Shown here: positions 12,460 to 24,339 of the stretch, piece by piece | Position numbering within the stretch: the first letter of the stretch is position 1 | How the letters are laid out: each line of letters opens with the position of its first letter | NCBI RefSeq assembly: GCF_001649575.2 | Contig: NC_051441.1 | Span: forward strand, 8,458,695-8,522,694 | DNA: 64,000 bases | Reading direction: 5' to 3' | DNA from: Kryptolebias marmoratus | Taxonomy: Eukaryota > Chordata > Actinopteri > Cyprinodontiformes > Rivulidae | Notes under the pieces: generated by a model | What the model saw: the letters and a program-made list of their open reading frames with translations, nothing else | Database searches by the model: none | What the model was told of the DNA's origin: nothing | Program-made: the position numbers and the translations under genes

Positions 12460-12880
12460 CATATCGAGTTTTTTGAGTTGGCCAATTAGTTGTGGCGGCC
12501 ATCTTGAGTTGGGTCGATGGGTGATTATTTCCTGCAAGTTTCATTAAAATCCATTCTGTGGTTCATGAAATAATCAAAGTTAGGCAGTCTGTTAGGGCTC
12601 AGAGTATATGTTGGAGATCAGTCTCAGCTACTACCACGTCAAGTTTGAGCTCAATATCAATTAAACTGGCTGTGTTTGCTAAGGTAGCTTAGCTGTGGCA
12701 GCCATCTTGAATGGGACTGACTCCAGTAGTCATTCAGTAGATGGACAGTAATTACTTTCTGTGAGTTTCATTAAAGTTTCTCCAGTGATCCATGAGATAT
12801 TTTGCTAATGGTACAGACAAACAGACACACAGACATAGGCAAAAACATACTCCTCCTTTGCCTTTGGCAGAGGGTGGTTG
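12460..12880 (+). repeat. Dispersed 'CCATCTTGAATGGG' repeat, copies 2 (two tandem parts)
   Basis: Two successive units: one with GGCCATCTTGAGTTGGGTCG near 12498 and one with AGCCATCTTGAATGGGACTG near 12702. Each is followed by 'attactttctg/attatttcctg', 'gtttcattaaa' and 'ttcatgaaat/ccatgagat', ending in a CAGACAAACAGACACACAGAC run. Same family and order as the other copies. Confidence 0.65.
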
Positions 12881-12889
12881 GTAATAAGT

Positions 12890-13630
12890 CAATAAACTGT
12901 ATTTAATGTGTTGCACAACATCAGAAGAGCCGTAGTTCATCCCTGAAAAGAACACAAGCCGTACATGAGTCATCTCATGTAAACCTGTCACTCAGAATAA
13001 CAAACTTCTAGGAAAGCACTTTCAAACTGAATCTTTGCAGCGTTCAGTCTATTTCTGACTCCTTTTTTATTCTGCTCATCAAATAAAGACATAAAAGGAC
13101 CAAATCAAACAGTTTTATCTTCATATCAATGTTAAAGCTTCAAGACCTGCTATTTGTAGAAGCAAGAGGAAAAGAAAATCAGATTTTTAAGACTTTTTGT
13201 AGTGAGACAGAGCGTGAACATAAGTAGGAGTTTAGCAGTAATGCCACAGTCACTTAAAGTGCTGATAAATAAACTTTATGCTGAGTTTATTTCACAATCG
13301 TTAAGGTTCAGGTAAGCACGATTGGTTTGAACATTTTGTTTCTGTTAAGCTTTGAGTTCTTAACATTTATGTCAACACAACCTTCACATCCACGTCTGGA
13401 AAGATTACATTCCAAACCCGCTACAAGTTACTAACCGGTTTTTAGTTCCCTTTCAACTAGCCAATAGGACTCTACTTCCTGTTTCCCAGCGTTACTACAG
13501 TTAGTGCATTTCATGCTGCTGCACGACTGATGTTACACCCACAGGAGTCACACACAGGAAAGCCAAGAGCATTAGTGACTCCTGGACAAGAACAATAGAG
13601 GAGCAGTAAGTGAAGTCTGAGGAAGCATGA
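12890..13630. other. Intergenic / TRIM upstream region
   Basis: No gene recognised. It probably includes the TRIM gene's 5'UTR and promoter in the last 200-300 bases, but no clear TATA box or splice site was identified. Confidence 0.5.
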
Positions 13631-13711
13631 ACCGTGTTGCCACCGCTGACAGAACAACCTCTTCTGAGTCGTGGATTTTCTAAAAAAAAATTACACCAAA
13701 AGCTGTCGATC

Positions 13712-15587
13712 ATGTCACTCCCAGAGGAGGACCTGACATGTTCTGTGTGCTGTGACATCTTCAAGGACCCGGTTCTGCTGCCGTGCAGCCACAGCTTCTG
13801 CCGGGACTGTCTGAAGCAGTGCTGGGACACAGGGGTCCGAGGGTGTCCCATCTGCAGGAAAAAGGGACCCACGTCCAGTCCAACGTCCAATCTGGCTCTG
13901 AAAAACGTCTGCGAGGCTCTTCAGGAAGTCAAGAGACAGAACTCAGAGGACAGGACAAACTGCGGCCTGCATGGGGAGAAGTTAAAGCTCTTCTGTTTGG
14001 TTGACAGGCAGCCCATCTGTGTGGTGTGCCAGTCGTCCAAACTGCATAAAAACCACGAATGTTTGCCAACAGAAGAGGCGCTGCTGGACTGCAAGGTGAG
14101 TGAAAGCCACCCTGTTATTGTCACACAAAGTAACAACTGAAAGTAAAAAGCTGTTGCACAAGTCAGTCCTGATTCTTAGTCACGCTGTCAGAGAAAAACA
14201 GGGTGAAAACATCCCAAAGTGTTGCAGACATTTTTGCTTCATGCGGTTGTATCTCCTTACTCTCAGAATGAACTTGAGGGTTCTCGGAAGATCTTGCAAG
14301 AAAAACTGGAAAGCCTCAAAAGAATTCACGGAACATCGGCTGAAATGTTCACATACATTAAGGTAACTCGTGATCTAAATATATAAAACAAACGAGACAA
14401 CAAAACGCAGTTTGTGATGATCTCCCATCAGAATCAGACTCTGAAAACACAGAAGACGATCAGGAGCCAGTTTGAGCAGCTACATCAGGCCCTCTACGAC
14501 GAAGAGTCGGCCAGATTAGCAGCTTTGGAGAAAGAGGAAGAGGAGAAGATCGCAATGATTAAAGAAAGGATCAAAAAATATTCAGAAGAGGCGCTTTCTG
14601 TCACCGAGATCATCTCTGTCATTGAGAGACAGCTGCTGGAAGAAAACATAGTTTTATTGAAGGTTTGAGCTTTTCCAGATTCCATCAGTTTGGTTAAGAT
14701 TTTTAATTAAAACCCAACTTTGATCACGTGTTTTTCTTTTTCTTTCAGAACTTTAAAGCCACTCAGGACAGGTAGGTTATCAGAGTTCAGTTTTTGAAGT
14801 CATGTGATGCATTCACGGAACATGTTCTCAGATATGTTTTTGATATTACAGAAGTAAAGACATGATGCCTGCTTTAAATACCACGTCTGGCCTTTTGATC
14901 GATGTGTCCAAGCACCTCTCCAACCTCAAATACAGAGTCTGGGAGAAATTATTGGACAAGGTTGACTACAGTGAGTGCACCCAGTTAAAGTACAGAACCT
15001 ACATCTTGATTTATATGTCCTTGTTGCTCATTGGCTGTTGTTTTGTAGCTCCTGTAACTTTAGATCCAAACACAGCACACCCATGCCTGGTCCTGTCTGA
15101 CGACCTCACGTCCCTCCATTACTCAAAGCAGCCCAGCCGTTGCCCTGACACCCCGGAGCGCTTCCACATGAGCGCTGAAGTGGTGGGCATGACTGCCCTG
15201 GACTCAGGAAGTCACCGCTGGGTTGTGGAAACAGGAAGTAATCTCGACTGGTTCCTGGGTGTGGCCTCCTCGTCTGCGTCAAGAAATGCTGAGATCTCCG
15301 CTCGACCCGAAAACGGTTTCTGGACTTTATGTTTTCGGGCCGGGGAGTTGAGGGCGATGACCTCGTCGCCCACCCTACTGACAGTTTCAAAAATGCCCAA
15401 ACAGGTCAAAGTACAGCTGGATTACAACAAAGGACTGGTGTCCTTTTTGGACCCTGCTGACAAGTCTCTCATTTATGAGTTCACACAGACATTCAAGGAG
15501 CCTTTATTTCCATATTTTTATACCCAGAGCAGCCATCCGCTGAGAATAATGCCAGAGAAGGTACTGATCACAGCAGAAAGCTGTTGA
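13712..15587 (+). CDS. TRIM-family E3 ubiquitin ligase (RING, B-box 2, coiled coil, PRY-SPRY)
   Basis: A complete six-exon TRIM gene: 13712-14095, 14267-14362, 14432-14662, 14749-14771, 14852-14970 and 15049-15587, all in frame, 463 residues. This layout, including the 23-nt fourth exon, is the standard TRIM structure. RING ligands are C10, C13, C25, H27, C30, C33, C45, C48. B-box 2 ligands are C84, H87, C95, D98, C103, C106, H112, H115. A long charged coiled coil follows (about 128-235). The C-terminal PRY-SPRY starts at VTLDPNTAHP and keeps DWFLGVAS and WTLCF. The usual WEVE motif is degenerate (HRWVVETG). It resembles the teleost TRIM35/nuclear factor 7/A33-like group, often expanded in fish; I cannot name the orthologue. 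An in-frame ATG at 13634 would add 26 residues, but the family N-terminus fits 13712. Confidence 0.9.
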
Positions 15588-15639
15588 GTGATTAATTATT
15601 ACAGCTTTATTTTTATTTATAGTGTCTATTTCCCAAAAC

Positions 15640-15880
15640 TCATAGGCACAATTACTCCGCTTAAAGAGCTTGTTCATGACATTATGGCTTCGACCTTTGG
15701 TTTTTGCAACTTTTTATAGTTTTTGAATTATTTTACTTTTGTCTTCTCATAAAAATGTATGGAGATCTCTTCAAATTCTTGAAAAACACTGTGATCTCTC
15801 AAATCTTCTTTGCTTTTCTCAGCATTTAGCCACTGTTTTGCTGGGTTTAGATTTTAGCTACTGTTAGCTCCTTAAGACCC
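15640..15880 (+). repeat. Dispersed TTTTAGCTACTG-type repeat copy
   Basis: Contains TTTGCAACTTTTTATAGTTTT, ATGGAGATCTCTTCAAATTC, GATTTTAGCTACTGTTAGCT, shared in order with 45690-45930 and partly with 1670-1985. Overlaps the likely 3'UTR of the TRIM gene. Confidence 0.45.
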
Positions 15881-16140
15881 GGTTTAAAACTCGGTGTAAC
15901 CTGTCCCTTCAGGCCGTGGAACGCCCTGTCCCTTGTCTCTTTGTATAGCTGCCTCTGTTGATTCCTGTAAAAAGCATCTAAAGACATTTTTATTCAGACA
16001 AACTTTTAGTTAAATGTTTTACTCACTGTTTTTTATCAGCTGTTCTTTCTGATTTTGTTTCATATTAAGCCTGTTTCTGTGTTTCTGTAAAGCACTTTGT
16101 GATTTTATCTATGAAAGGTGCTGTATGAATAAAGTTTACT
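15880..16140 (+). mobile_element. 3' remnant of an L2-like LINE (or LINE-tailed SINE)
   Basis: Sequence ending AAGCACTTTGTGATTTTATCTATGAAAGGTGCTGTATGAATAAAGTTTACTTACCTACT is the familiar fish L2-type 3' tail. The preceding GGCCGTGGAACGCC resembles the end of the reverse-transcriptase ORF (family residues RPWNAL). Truncated at its 5' end and not coding. Its AATAAA (16128-16133) could serve as poly(A) signal for the TRIM gene. Confidence 0.6.
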
Positions 16141-17300
16141 TACCTACTGATAATTTTAGCTTTCAGCTGCTGTTTTGATGGTGCCAGTTTGAAAGGTTTT
16201 CCTTCATTCTGGTCATTTTGCTGCAAACAAACTTGTCACAGCTGTTTGAAAAAATTGTGTACATTTTTTTTTGTTGTTGATTTGAGAATTCTTTTGTTTT
16301 GCTGAGATGTTTGAGAAGGTTTCTGTCGTTCACGTGTGTATATTTGTTAAACTTGTTAAAACTGCAACAGAAACACCTTCATACCCTCACTGAAGACACC
16401 ACATCCAAGAAAACCTGATAAATTTCACAAAACTTCTCTTTTCAGACACAACATTTGCACATTTTTCAAAGCATAACATAAAAAACATGACAGCAAAAGT
16501 TAAAAAGCACAATAAAATATATTTAGTGTTTTATCTACAGCTGATTTTGTTTGGTTGTGCAAAATTTTGTTTTTGTTTTTGTTTTTTAGTAAATATCATG
16601 TACTGATAACTAGTTTTAATTTGCTTGTAATTGTGTTTTCTATTATTATTGTTTTATATCATGTGTTTTTTGAATATTTTTCTTTCAGTTTTACTTTTTA
16701 TTGCTCTTTCCCCAAAATGTTGAGTTTTATTTCAGTGTTGTTGGGTTTTGTCTGATCTTGTGTTGTTAAGAAACTCAAGTGATAATATTACCAACACAGA
16801 ATGAGAAATGTAAAAACTTATATCTTAAAAAGATTTTATCTGGTTTACAATTAAATATGTTAGACTGCAACAATGATTTGAATTTATGAATGCCTTAAAA
16901 CAAGTTTTTAATGTTCCAAAAAACGTGAAAGGAAGTTATTTTTTATTACTATTAATATAAGGAAGTTTTAATTTGTACAAAGCTGAAATTTGTGACCTTA
17001 AAGTCATATTTATCTGTGATGATTGTCTTTAATGACAAACAAATGTTGTTGAACAGGAAAAGGAAGATAACCTGACCTCCAATAATACACCTGAACACAA
17101 CCCACATTAAACTGTTTATTCTGTCAGTGCACATGGTGGCGCCAAACCCAAACAAATATTAACTTCTGTGAAGACGGTGAGCTGAGTCACATGAAATAAA
17201 GCTGACAGAATATGATCAACTTATTAAAGCATAAAGATATGAAGGGTAAACTACAAAACCCCCCAAAAAACAAACCAAAAACAGCTTGTTGTTGATGCAT
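16141..17300. other. Intergenic, AT-rich
   Basis: T-rich sequence between the convergent TRIM and GPCR genes. No supported gene or classifiable repeat. Confidence 0.6.
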
Positions 17301-17306
17301 TTTATT
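17301..17306 (-). terminator. Poly(A) signal of the class A GPCR gene
   Basis: TTTATT on plus (AATAAA on minus), 166 bases after the stop codon, the nearest canonical signal. Confidence 0.5.
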
Positions 17307-17471
17307 AATTAAATGTGGGATTTTTCTCTCACATGGAAAAATAATTGCATTGTTGAAAGTAAACAAATTGAACAAATGCAAGAGTTCATTATTGCTTTTG
17401 TTCCAGTTCCTCTACTCTTTTCCAAAATAAATAAATGAACAGTGTGTTTAATGGTTTAATCTGGTGCAAAT

Positions 17472-18410
17472 CTAAGCAGGTGTGTTTCGTTCAGACGCAG
17501 GTTTGCTTCTCTCTGCAGAGATGCAGGAACAAAACTTCTTCACCCAGGCCTCTGGGAGGAAAGGAACCTTCTCCAGACGAGACAAGTAGACGAGTGGTTG
17601 GATGGTGCTGCTGATGTTCATGAAGGCGAAGCCCGCAGGCTGCACGTAGCAGCGAAACACATCGGCGGAGTAGTGGTCCTCGAATGGGAACAGAGCAACC
17701 AGTGGCAGGTAGTTGAATATGATGATGCAGAGGATGGAGAGCACTAAGTTGAAGGCCTTCTTCTTCATGGGGTGCATGTCGTCTTTCCCTGCAGTGCGGG
17801 TCTTCTTCAGGGCCGAAAGGATGCTGGCGTTACACACCACCATCCAGGCAAAGGCTGCCAGGATCTCACAGGTGAACACCTTCTCAAAGTTGGGGAAGCC
17901 CCCCACCATTTTGGCCGCGGAATAGGCGAAGGTGAGGCAGAGCACGAGCAAGGTGAGGCTCAGCCTGTACTCGATGTGCTTCAGCTGCCCAAACGCGATG
18001 GGAAAGAGCACGGCCACGAAGCGATCCAGGCAGATGCAGGAGAGGAACAACGGGCCGCTGGTGTCTTTCACACCAAAGGAGAACTTAATGGCTGACCACA
18101 CCGCTTTGCTGTGCCAGATGTAGAGGTTGAGGAAATTAAGGGGGGTCATGGTGCCAAAGTAGGCGTCCATAAAGGCCAAGCAGCCCAGGAAGATGTCAGA
18201 AGTGGAGGGTTCTTTACGATTGTGGATAAGAACAGCAATGACAAGCACGTTGGCAGGGATTCCTACAATCACATTGATGATCTGAAGAGTGAGGTCGAAG
18301 AGGATGGCCTCTACGTACTGCTCGCAGCCATCAAACACACTGAAATGCTTTACTGTGGCGTTGAGAGTCAAATTAGTGGTCACATTGAGTGGCGAGGCGT
18401 ATCTGTCCAT
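17472..18410 (-). CDS. Divergent orphan rhodopsin-like (class A) GPCR
   Basis: A single coding exon of 312 residues with seven hydrophobic helices and three adjacent N-terminal sequons (N9, N13, N17). Class A hallmarks are partly kept: GIPANVLVI (N1.50), LAFMD (D2.50), DRF for DRY, P in FNYLP (TM6). Others are lost: TM7 reads QPLVY instead of NPxxY, TM4 has no Trp, TM6 lacks CWxP, and the TM3 position expected to hold the disulfide Cys is Trp. The C-tail has a CSC cluster suited to palmitoylation. The start at 18410 is preceded at 18420 by a strong acceptor (TTTTTTCAG), so a 5'UTR exon is spliced on. I cannot name a ligand or orthologue; it may be a fish-specific receptor. Confidence 0.85.
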   Translation of the reverse strand: MDRYASPLNVTTNLTLNATVKHFSVFDGCEQYVEAILFDLTLQIINVIVGIPANVLVIAVLIHNRKEPSTSDIFLGCLAFMDAYFGTMTPLNFLNLYIWHSKAVWSAIKFSFGVKDTSGPLFLSCICLDRFVAVLFPIAFGQLKHIEYRLSLTLLVLCLTFAYSAAKMVGGFPNFEKVFTCEILAAFAWMVVCNASILSALKKTRTAGKDDMHPMKKKAFNLVLSILCIIIFNYLPLVALFPFEDHYSADVFRCYVQPAGFAFMNISSTIQPLVYLSRLEKVPFLPEAWVKKFCSCISAERSKPASERNTPA

Positions 18411-18479
18411 GTTTCTAAACCTGAAAAAATAAACAATACTAATGAGAGAAGAAGAAAAGTTAGGGATTATTGACCACAC

Positions 18480-20020
18480 TGACTTGATTCGTTAGATAAT
18501 TTATTCCCAGCTGAGAATAAAACACTTGTTTATCAGACTTCTTGCTTCTGATCTCAGTAGGAACAGAGGCAGCTGTCAGACAGTAAAAACATGTTCCAAA
18601 CACCGTCAGGGCCTCTCCTCGGGCTGTTATCTTGTTATTGTGTCTGTGTGGACCCTCCTCTTGGGAGCGTGACTCTCTGAGCTCAGGGACGTCTAACCGA
18701 CTCAAGTGGCTCCTTCTGCAGGCGCCACCCTTTCACAGCAAAATAAAAAGGGCAGCCAGTTGCAGGTTTAAGCAGCAAAAGTCAGGTTTTTGCACACAGA
18801 AGGAGAGCAGTGATGCTGGGAATGTGGTCGGTTTCTACAGCTTTTAAAAACTCATTTAGCAAAAAAATAAGTTTTGATGGAGCTGAATTTAAGAACGATC
18901 AGTCAACTGTATGTCATTCTCATTTCCTGTCTTCAGCTCCTCCAGTGTGACCACAAGCTTTTTCAGCTTGTTCTGGACTTTAAAACCCATTTCCAGCAGC
19001 TCCTAATAAGCTGAAACCTCAAGACTTTTCAAATTCAGTAACCCCCGAGCCGCCTGCTGTGATGGACTACTGAGACCAGAGGCTGAGACTGCTCCTTACT
19101 GTCAGGAGGACTGTTGTGGTTTAACGTGGACCTTCGCTCAGCCTTCGCTCAGCCTTCGCTCAGCCTCCGTCCCTCAGCGGGTGGAGTTTCTAACCTCCCT
19201 CTGCTGTCGGCTCCACCTCAGGCTGAACAACCTCCTGTGAGATTAATCACACCGACGGAGGAGTGAAACTCCTCACCAGCGAGGCTCGTCCCTGCAGACT
19301 GTAGACTCAATCAGCTGTGCTTTTCTTCAGGCGCTTGTTCTGGCTGGGAAATAAACAACACACGATGTCAAACTGTATTTCTTAGGGGTTAATTTAGTGC
19401 TGGACAGTGTTAATGCATTGACTTGATTCACCTGAATAAGATGTTATTATTTGTGCATGTTTGGCCTAAAGTGCAGACATGTCTTACATTAATCAGTGAG
19501 GTTCCTTAAATAGATTTTTTTTGTTTGAAACTGCAAACATGTATTAATCATACAAAATGTTCTTGCTTTATTTGCATGTGATAAATAAATGTGTTTATCT
19601 TTGCAGACTTTATAAAGGAGTTAGAATCACAGATCAAATCATTTTAAGCTTAAAAAAGACTGTTTTTATGATGGATTTAGTCACTAAATCCATCCAAATG
19701 CAAGTTAGTTAGACGAAAGCTGTAAAACTGATTTTAAAGATGTGGGCAGAATCATGCAAAAACAAACCAACAAACTTTATTCATCTTTACTCATTGAATT
19801 ACCTGCTTCTATTTATTTATTGAATGTTTGGATTGACATAAATCTTAATTAAAAAGCCAAACTAATGAAGATAAGGGTCTCCAATTCAACCTTAAGGCCT
19901 TCAAGCTCTTATTAAACGCACATCTATGAAATTACTTTGATGTGAAACAAACTTTGTGAGATAAAACAGTTTAATAAACTCCATCAGCTAGCGCAGACGT
20001 GTTAATATCCAAGGTTTTTA
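18480..20020 (-). other. Probable 5'UTR intron of the orphan GPCR gene
   Basis: Lies between the inferred TATA-driven first exon (20026-20052) and the coding exon acceptor at about 18421. It holds no supported coding sequence; a short 11-bp tandem repeat is at 19131-19163. Confidence 0.45.
19131..19163 (+). repeat. 11-bp x 3 tandem repeat
   Basis: Three perfect copies of CCTTCGCTCAG, followed by a degenerate fourth (CCTCCGTCCCTCAG). Confidence 0.95.
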
Positions 20021-20025
20021 CTCAC

Positions 20026-20086
20026 CAAGCAAAGTCCTCGTGTCCCGTATTTGTGAGCGGGACGTGTGTGGCGGTGATCTTTTATA
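20026..20086 (-). promoter_or_regulatory. TATA promoter and short 5'UTR exon for the orphan GPCR
   Basis: On the minus strand a TATA box TATAAAAG (20086-20079) is followed after about 30 bases by the expected start near 20052. A perfect donor, CTTG then GTGAGT, has its GT at 20025-20024. It is the right orientation and distance to splice to the acceptor at about 18421, just upstream of the GPCR ATG. The link between the two is inferred. Confidence 0.5.
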
Positions 20087-22140
20087 AGTTGCCGTCAATT
20101 TGACGCTGACCAGAGAGGGAGGATCTGTTCCATAACAACAGAGAGTTGTGACTTTTTCCAGTCGAAACCTCGATGTTAGTTTTAATATCGAGAAGCCTCG
20201 ACGTTTGTCTCAAGAAACCTTCAGACTCAAAAGAGACGTTTGTTTTTCTCCTCTCCTTAAATACAATTTAAAACTAATTTAAAGCTTGAAATAAAGATAA
20301 TGCAGCTTTCAAAATGTTATATAAATACTACGTATGGAAATCTATCTTTTATTACGTCATGAGATTTCTATGAAATTGTTGACATTTATTAGTATTTCTG
20401 CATGTTAGGACAAAGGAAAAGACCAATGAAGGTTTTTTTTATAAAAATCAAATTTTGAAGGCCTATGTGAGCCTATGTAATAAACCATAGGCTTGCATCC
20501 TAAATTATTAAAGTGCATATAATATATACTGCTAATATTTAATGTTATCAAAGAGACCATACTCTTGTAAAATGTCTTGTTTCATTTCAAGATATTATTC
20601 TGGTTTTTCTGCAAAACTGCACTTTCTGTTTTTCCCCGTAGCCTCAAATGTGTGAAAATACAGAATTTTTTGATAGATTTTAGATAGATAGATTAGATAG
20701 ATTTTGTGGATATGAATAAATATATTCATCATTTTCATATTATTTTTGGTCAAAGCTGCTGCAGAGGGACCAAAGGGCCACATGTGGCCTCAGAGCCACA
20801 GTTTGCAGACCCCTGGAATAAAAGATCACTTTATAATAATGCAGTTTAACTCAGATAAAACGCAGATAGTTTGAGGATCCAGAGGACGTTGGATCAGTCG
20901 GACAAAACTCCAGACTTCGTGGACTTCATTCATCTGTTTCTTTCCTCCGTTACTGACGAGGAAAACAGCATCAAGCAGAAACGTCCTTGCTTTTTTGGTT
21001 TCAGAGCGTCTCACTCCAGACAAACTCCCCGTGGAGCTTCAGTAAAGAGGCAAAAAGAAAAAGACGCAGCAGGTGAGTTTAAAGCCTTATAAAGTGACTT
21101 ATGTGTCAGGGATTATTAGGAGGGATTGTTTCTGAGAGGTTAATTACATTTGGGGCTCTGTGCCGGCATAAAGGACCCAATGTTCTGTTCCCGGGAGGAG
21201 AGACAAGAAGAAACCCACAATGCTTGTTGCGCTGATGTGTACATCAGAGGACAAACGGAGCGGCGTGATTGGTTTGTGTTCGCTCAGGTTTGTCTGGAGG
21301 GGCAGCAGAGTACTGCTCCTCAATGCTCCTAACAGGAACAGGATCCTAAACTGTTCAAGGGTTCGCAGATATTTCAGAATATTTACATTTATTTTGAATT
21401 CACCAGGAAATTTTTATTTGAATAATTATGACAATTATTTAAAAAAAAATCCAAATTGAATCAAACACTTTTAGTTCTTGACAGGGATGAATTAAAGCAG
21501 GTACAGGCTCCGCTCTCCTCTTCTTGTTTGATAGATTTTGAGCCCGTTACACGTCAGAAACATTTTCTAATAATTTCCCCTGCATTCCTCCCACTCAGTT
21601 TGTATCCATCTGTCTCCTTCAAATTAAAATATTTACCCAGCAGCCCTTCTGGCATCAGTGCTGCCGAGGCAACACCAGCATTAGAAAACACAACACACTG
21701 AGAAGTAAAATAATTCTCAATCCAAGATGTTTACACGCTGAAAGAAATAAATCTGTCGGAGCAACAAAAAGCCTATTATATATGGTGCTGAATCATCTTA
21801 TTTACAGAGATTTTTAGGGCTAATCTCAGCTCAGTCATGAATAAAGTTACTCTGATGAGTTGTGTCTTCTAAAACGCAGAATCATTTAGTGAGGGCATAC
21901 ATCTCCCTCCGCCTTGTGTTTGCCTTAACCTTGTCTTATTTGTGTAAATGTTTTCGTGAATGTTGCAGGGGACAGCAGACATCACCTTATATAAATCAGG
22001 GTTAGACATTTGCATGCATTTCTCTGGAGGCAATTTAGATTCCAGAGACAAAACTATAAGACGCTGCGCAGAAACACTCGACACAAGGCGTGTTTGTTCG
22101 ACCCCAGAGAGATTAAAGGTCTGTGTCACCCTCAGAGTGT
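20087..22140. other. Intergenic, no gene recognised
   Basis: AT-rich, with a short TAGATAGAT microsatellite near 20680-20705 and a hAT end at 20745-20815. Several 60-80 codon ORFs show no recognisable similarity. Confidence 0.6.
20745..20815 (-). mobile_element. Terminal fragment of a hAT-type transposon
   Basis: GGGCCACATGTGGCCTCAGAGCCACAGTTTGCAGACCCCTG is a common fish hAT terminal sequence; the inverse begins CAGGGGTCTGCAAACTGTGGC. I did not find the partner end, so this is a solo end or a strongly decayed copy. Confidence 0.55.
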
Positions 22141-22149
22141 GAAGTGAGG

Positions 22150-22690
22150 ATGACTCGTAGCTACCACTACACCAAGTTTTATTTAAGTAACTGTAAAATT
22201 TGCAGAATTACAACTATTTTTGTGTTTTCTAATGTCAGTTGGATGTGATGGCCTTCTTTAATTGTATTGGCTACAAAATAATCAGTTGAATCTGTACATC
22301 CAGTGACAGTTTTCTTAAAATCTGTCCAGTGGTAAATGAAATATTTTGCTAACAGAGACTGAGTTGACTCCAAATAGTCAGCATACAGACTGTTAGCAAT
22401 CAGAATGGGTCGGGAGTCAGTCTCAGCTACTACCACATGATATTTTAGCTTAATATCTGTGAAACTGACTGAGTTGCAGCCATTTTTTGTGTTTTTGATG
22501 CTCAGCTGGCTGCGGCAGCCATCTTGAATTGAGTTGACTCCAAAGATTAGATGTAGATGTATCTCCATTAATTACTTTCTGCAAGTTTCTTAACTATCCA
22601 TGCATTGGTTCATGAGATGTTTTACTAACACTACGGTTTAAGGAGCACGCTCAGACACGAGCAAAATCTACCGATCCATTTTAATGTACC
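22150..22690 (+). repeat. Dispersed 'CCATCTTGAATGGG' repeat, copy 3
   Basis: Contains CAGTCTCAGCTACTACCACATGA, TTTAGCTTAATATCTGTGAAACTG, GGCAGCCATCTTGAATTGAGTTGACTCC and a final GTTCATGAGATGTTTTACTAAC, in the same order as at 12.46-12.88 kb. A related 5' unit precedes it (22150-22370). Confidence 0.65.
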
Positions 22691-24339
22691 GAGACAAAAC
22701 TCTGTGAGAATTTCTGCCTCCACCCTTACCACTCTTTACTGAGAAGCTGCTGAAAGCATCCTGACGGTCTGCATCACATTTTATTACAGCCACAGCAGTT
22801 TAACTGACAGGAAGACTGTGCAGCGTGTGGTGAGGACGCCTGAGAGACTCACTCCTCTCCTCAGAGGACGTATTTTTTATTTTTTTTTAAAAAAAGGAGA
22901 TGCATTAAAAAGTTTGGTGATCCCTTTCTTTCTGCTCACAATCTGTTGAACCTCCTACCATCTGGAAGACGATACCGCTCCAGCTTATGGAGGACAGCCA
23001 GAAAACGCAGCAGCTTCTCAGATGATAAGGAGGCTCAGTTTCCACAGAGGCCGTTCTGTTTCACTTAGAAAAAAAAACTAAATACTTCAATAAAAGTTCA
23101 TATCAATTAGCCTCCTGATGACTCGCCAGATAACAAAGTGTCAAACTGTGTGCGTACGAAAGAAGGGAAGGATTTTACCACAGAACAAACACTTCAGAGC
23201 CTCAGTTCAGCCTCCGGTCTCGTCAAGGTGAAGGAGGTGCAGCTACACCCACCCACTTGTGTCCACATACAGATATGCACACAAACCGACAGAGAACAAG
23301 GTGTGCCAGCACCTGGCATCCGAGAAATGAGTTCTTTATGTAAAATAGCTGGGATGCTTTGAGTTTGTTGTAGCATTGATTTATTTCTCTCCTAGGAAAC
23401 ATCATGGTGGTAATTCAGCCAGAAACCCCCCCTCTGTTTTCCTTCTTTATGCTCATCTGTGGAGCTAATTGTGTTGACATATGTTTATTCAGATCATGTG
23501 CTGGAAACGCTAATGAAACCCAAAGACAAATAAACAGAAAGGTGGAAGATAAATAATCTCATATGGGAAGAAATAAACACATTAGGGAACTCTCCTGTGA
23601 TTGTTGTTTGACTCCGTTTAAGGAGTTTTGGAAGTTAAATTGGCTTGAAATAAAACAAATTTGACATTTGGAGTTAAAAAAACCCAGAAACTTTTCTAGA
23701 CACATAGAGAAACTATCATCAGATTTAAAGAAAAAAAAACCTGCTGATGAATGGAGGCAGAGAAAAAAATGACATCATTACGCTGCGTTTTATTCCTGAC
23801 ATTTGATGACACAGTAAAGCTTCAGGGAAATGCCATCATTGTGTGTTTGCATCAGATTTTCTCAATGCCTTTGCAGGAACTTGCTTGTTTTTCTCTGCCG
23901 ATCTGAGTGTCATCAGCTGCAACAACAGAAAGGATTCACTTTAAATGATTTTTGATATCTACGCTCAGTTAAAGTAAAGGTCTATCGAAAAGTAGGCCAG
24001 TGATCCCGCTCTCTGTTCGCTAATTATTCCAATCAGGGCATCTAAAATGTGCAGTAATCACCATAATTATAGCCCACAGACTTGGAGCGGTTAAACAAAC
24101 AACTCAGTTTCATTTACAATTCGCTTCCTAATGGAGTTTATTATAGAAGGGAAAGACGTGACGCGGCGACACATTTTACTGTTTAAAATGCAGACGAAGC
24201 AGCTCAACATGAGGCTCTTAATGGGAGTCAGCAGGTGTAAAAGGTGCTCAGAGACATCTCATGGCAGAGGTGTGTGAAAAATAAATCACTTTTATGTCAA
24301 AAGGCAGGATCCTGGTTTCATGTTTGGTTGGAGCAGTTG

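Noticed and set aside
17713..18473. Plus-strand ORFs over the class A GPCR
   Set aside because: Antisense shadows of the receptor coding exon.
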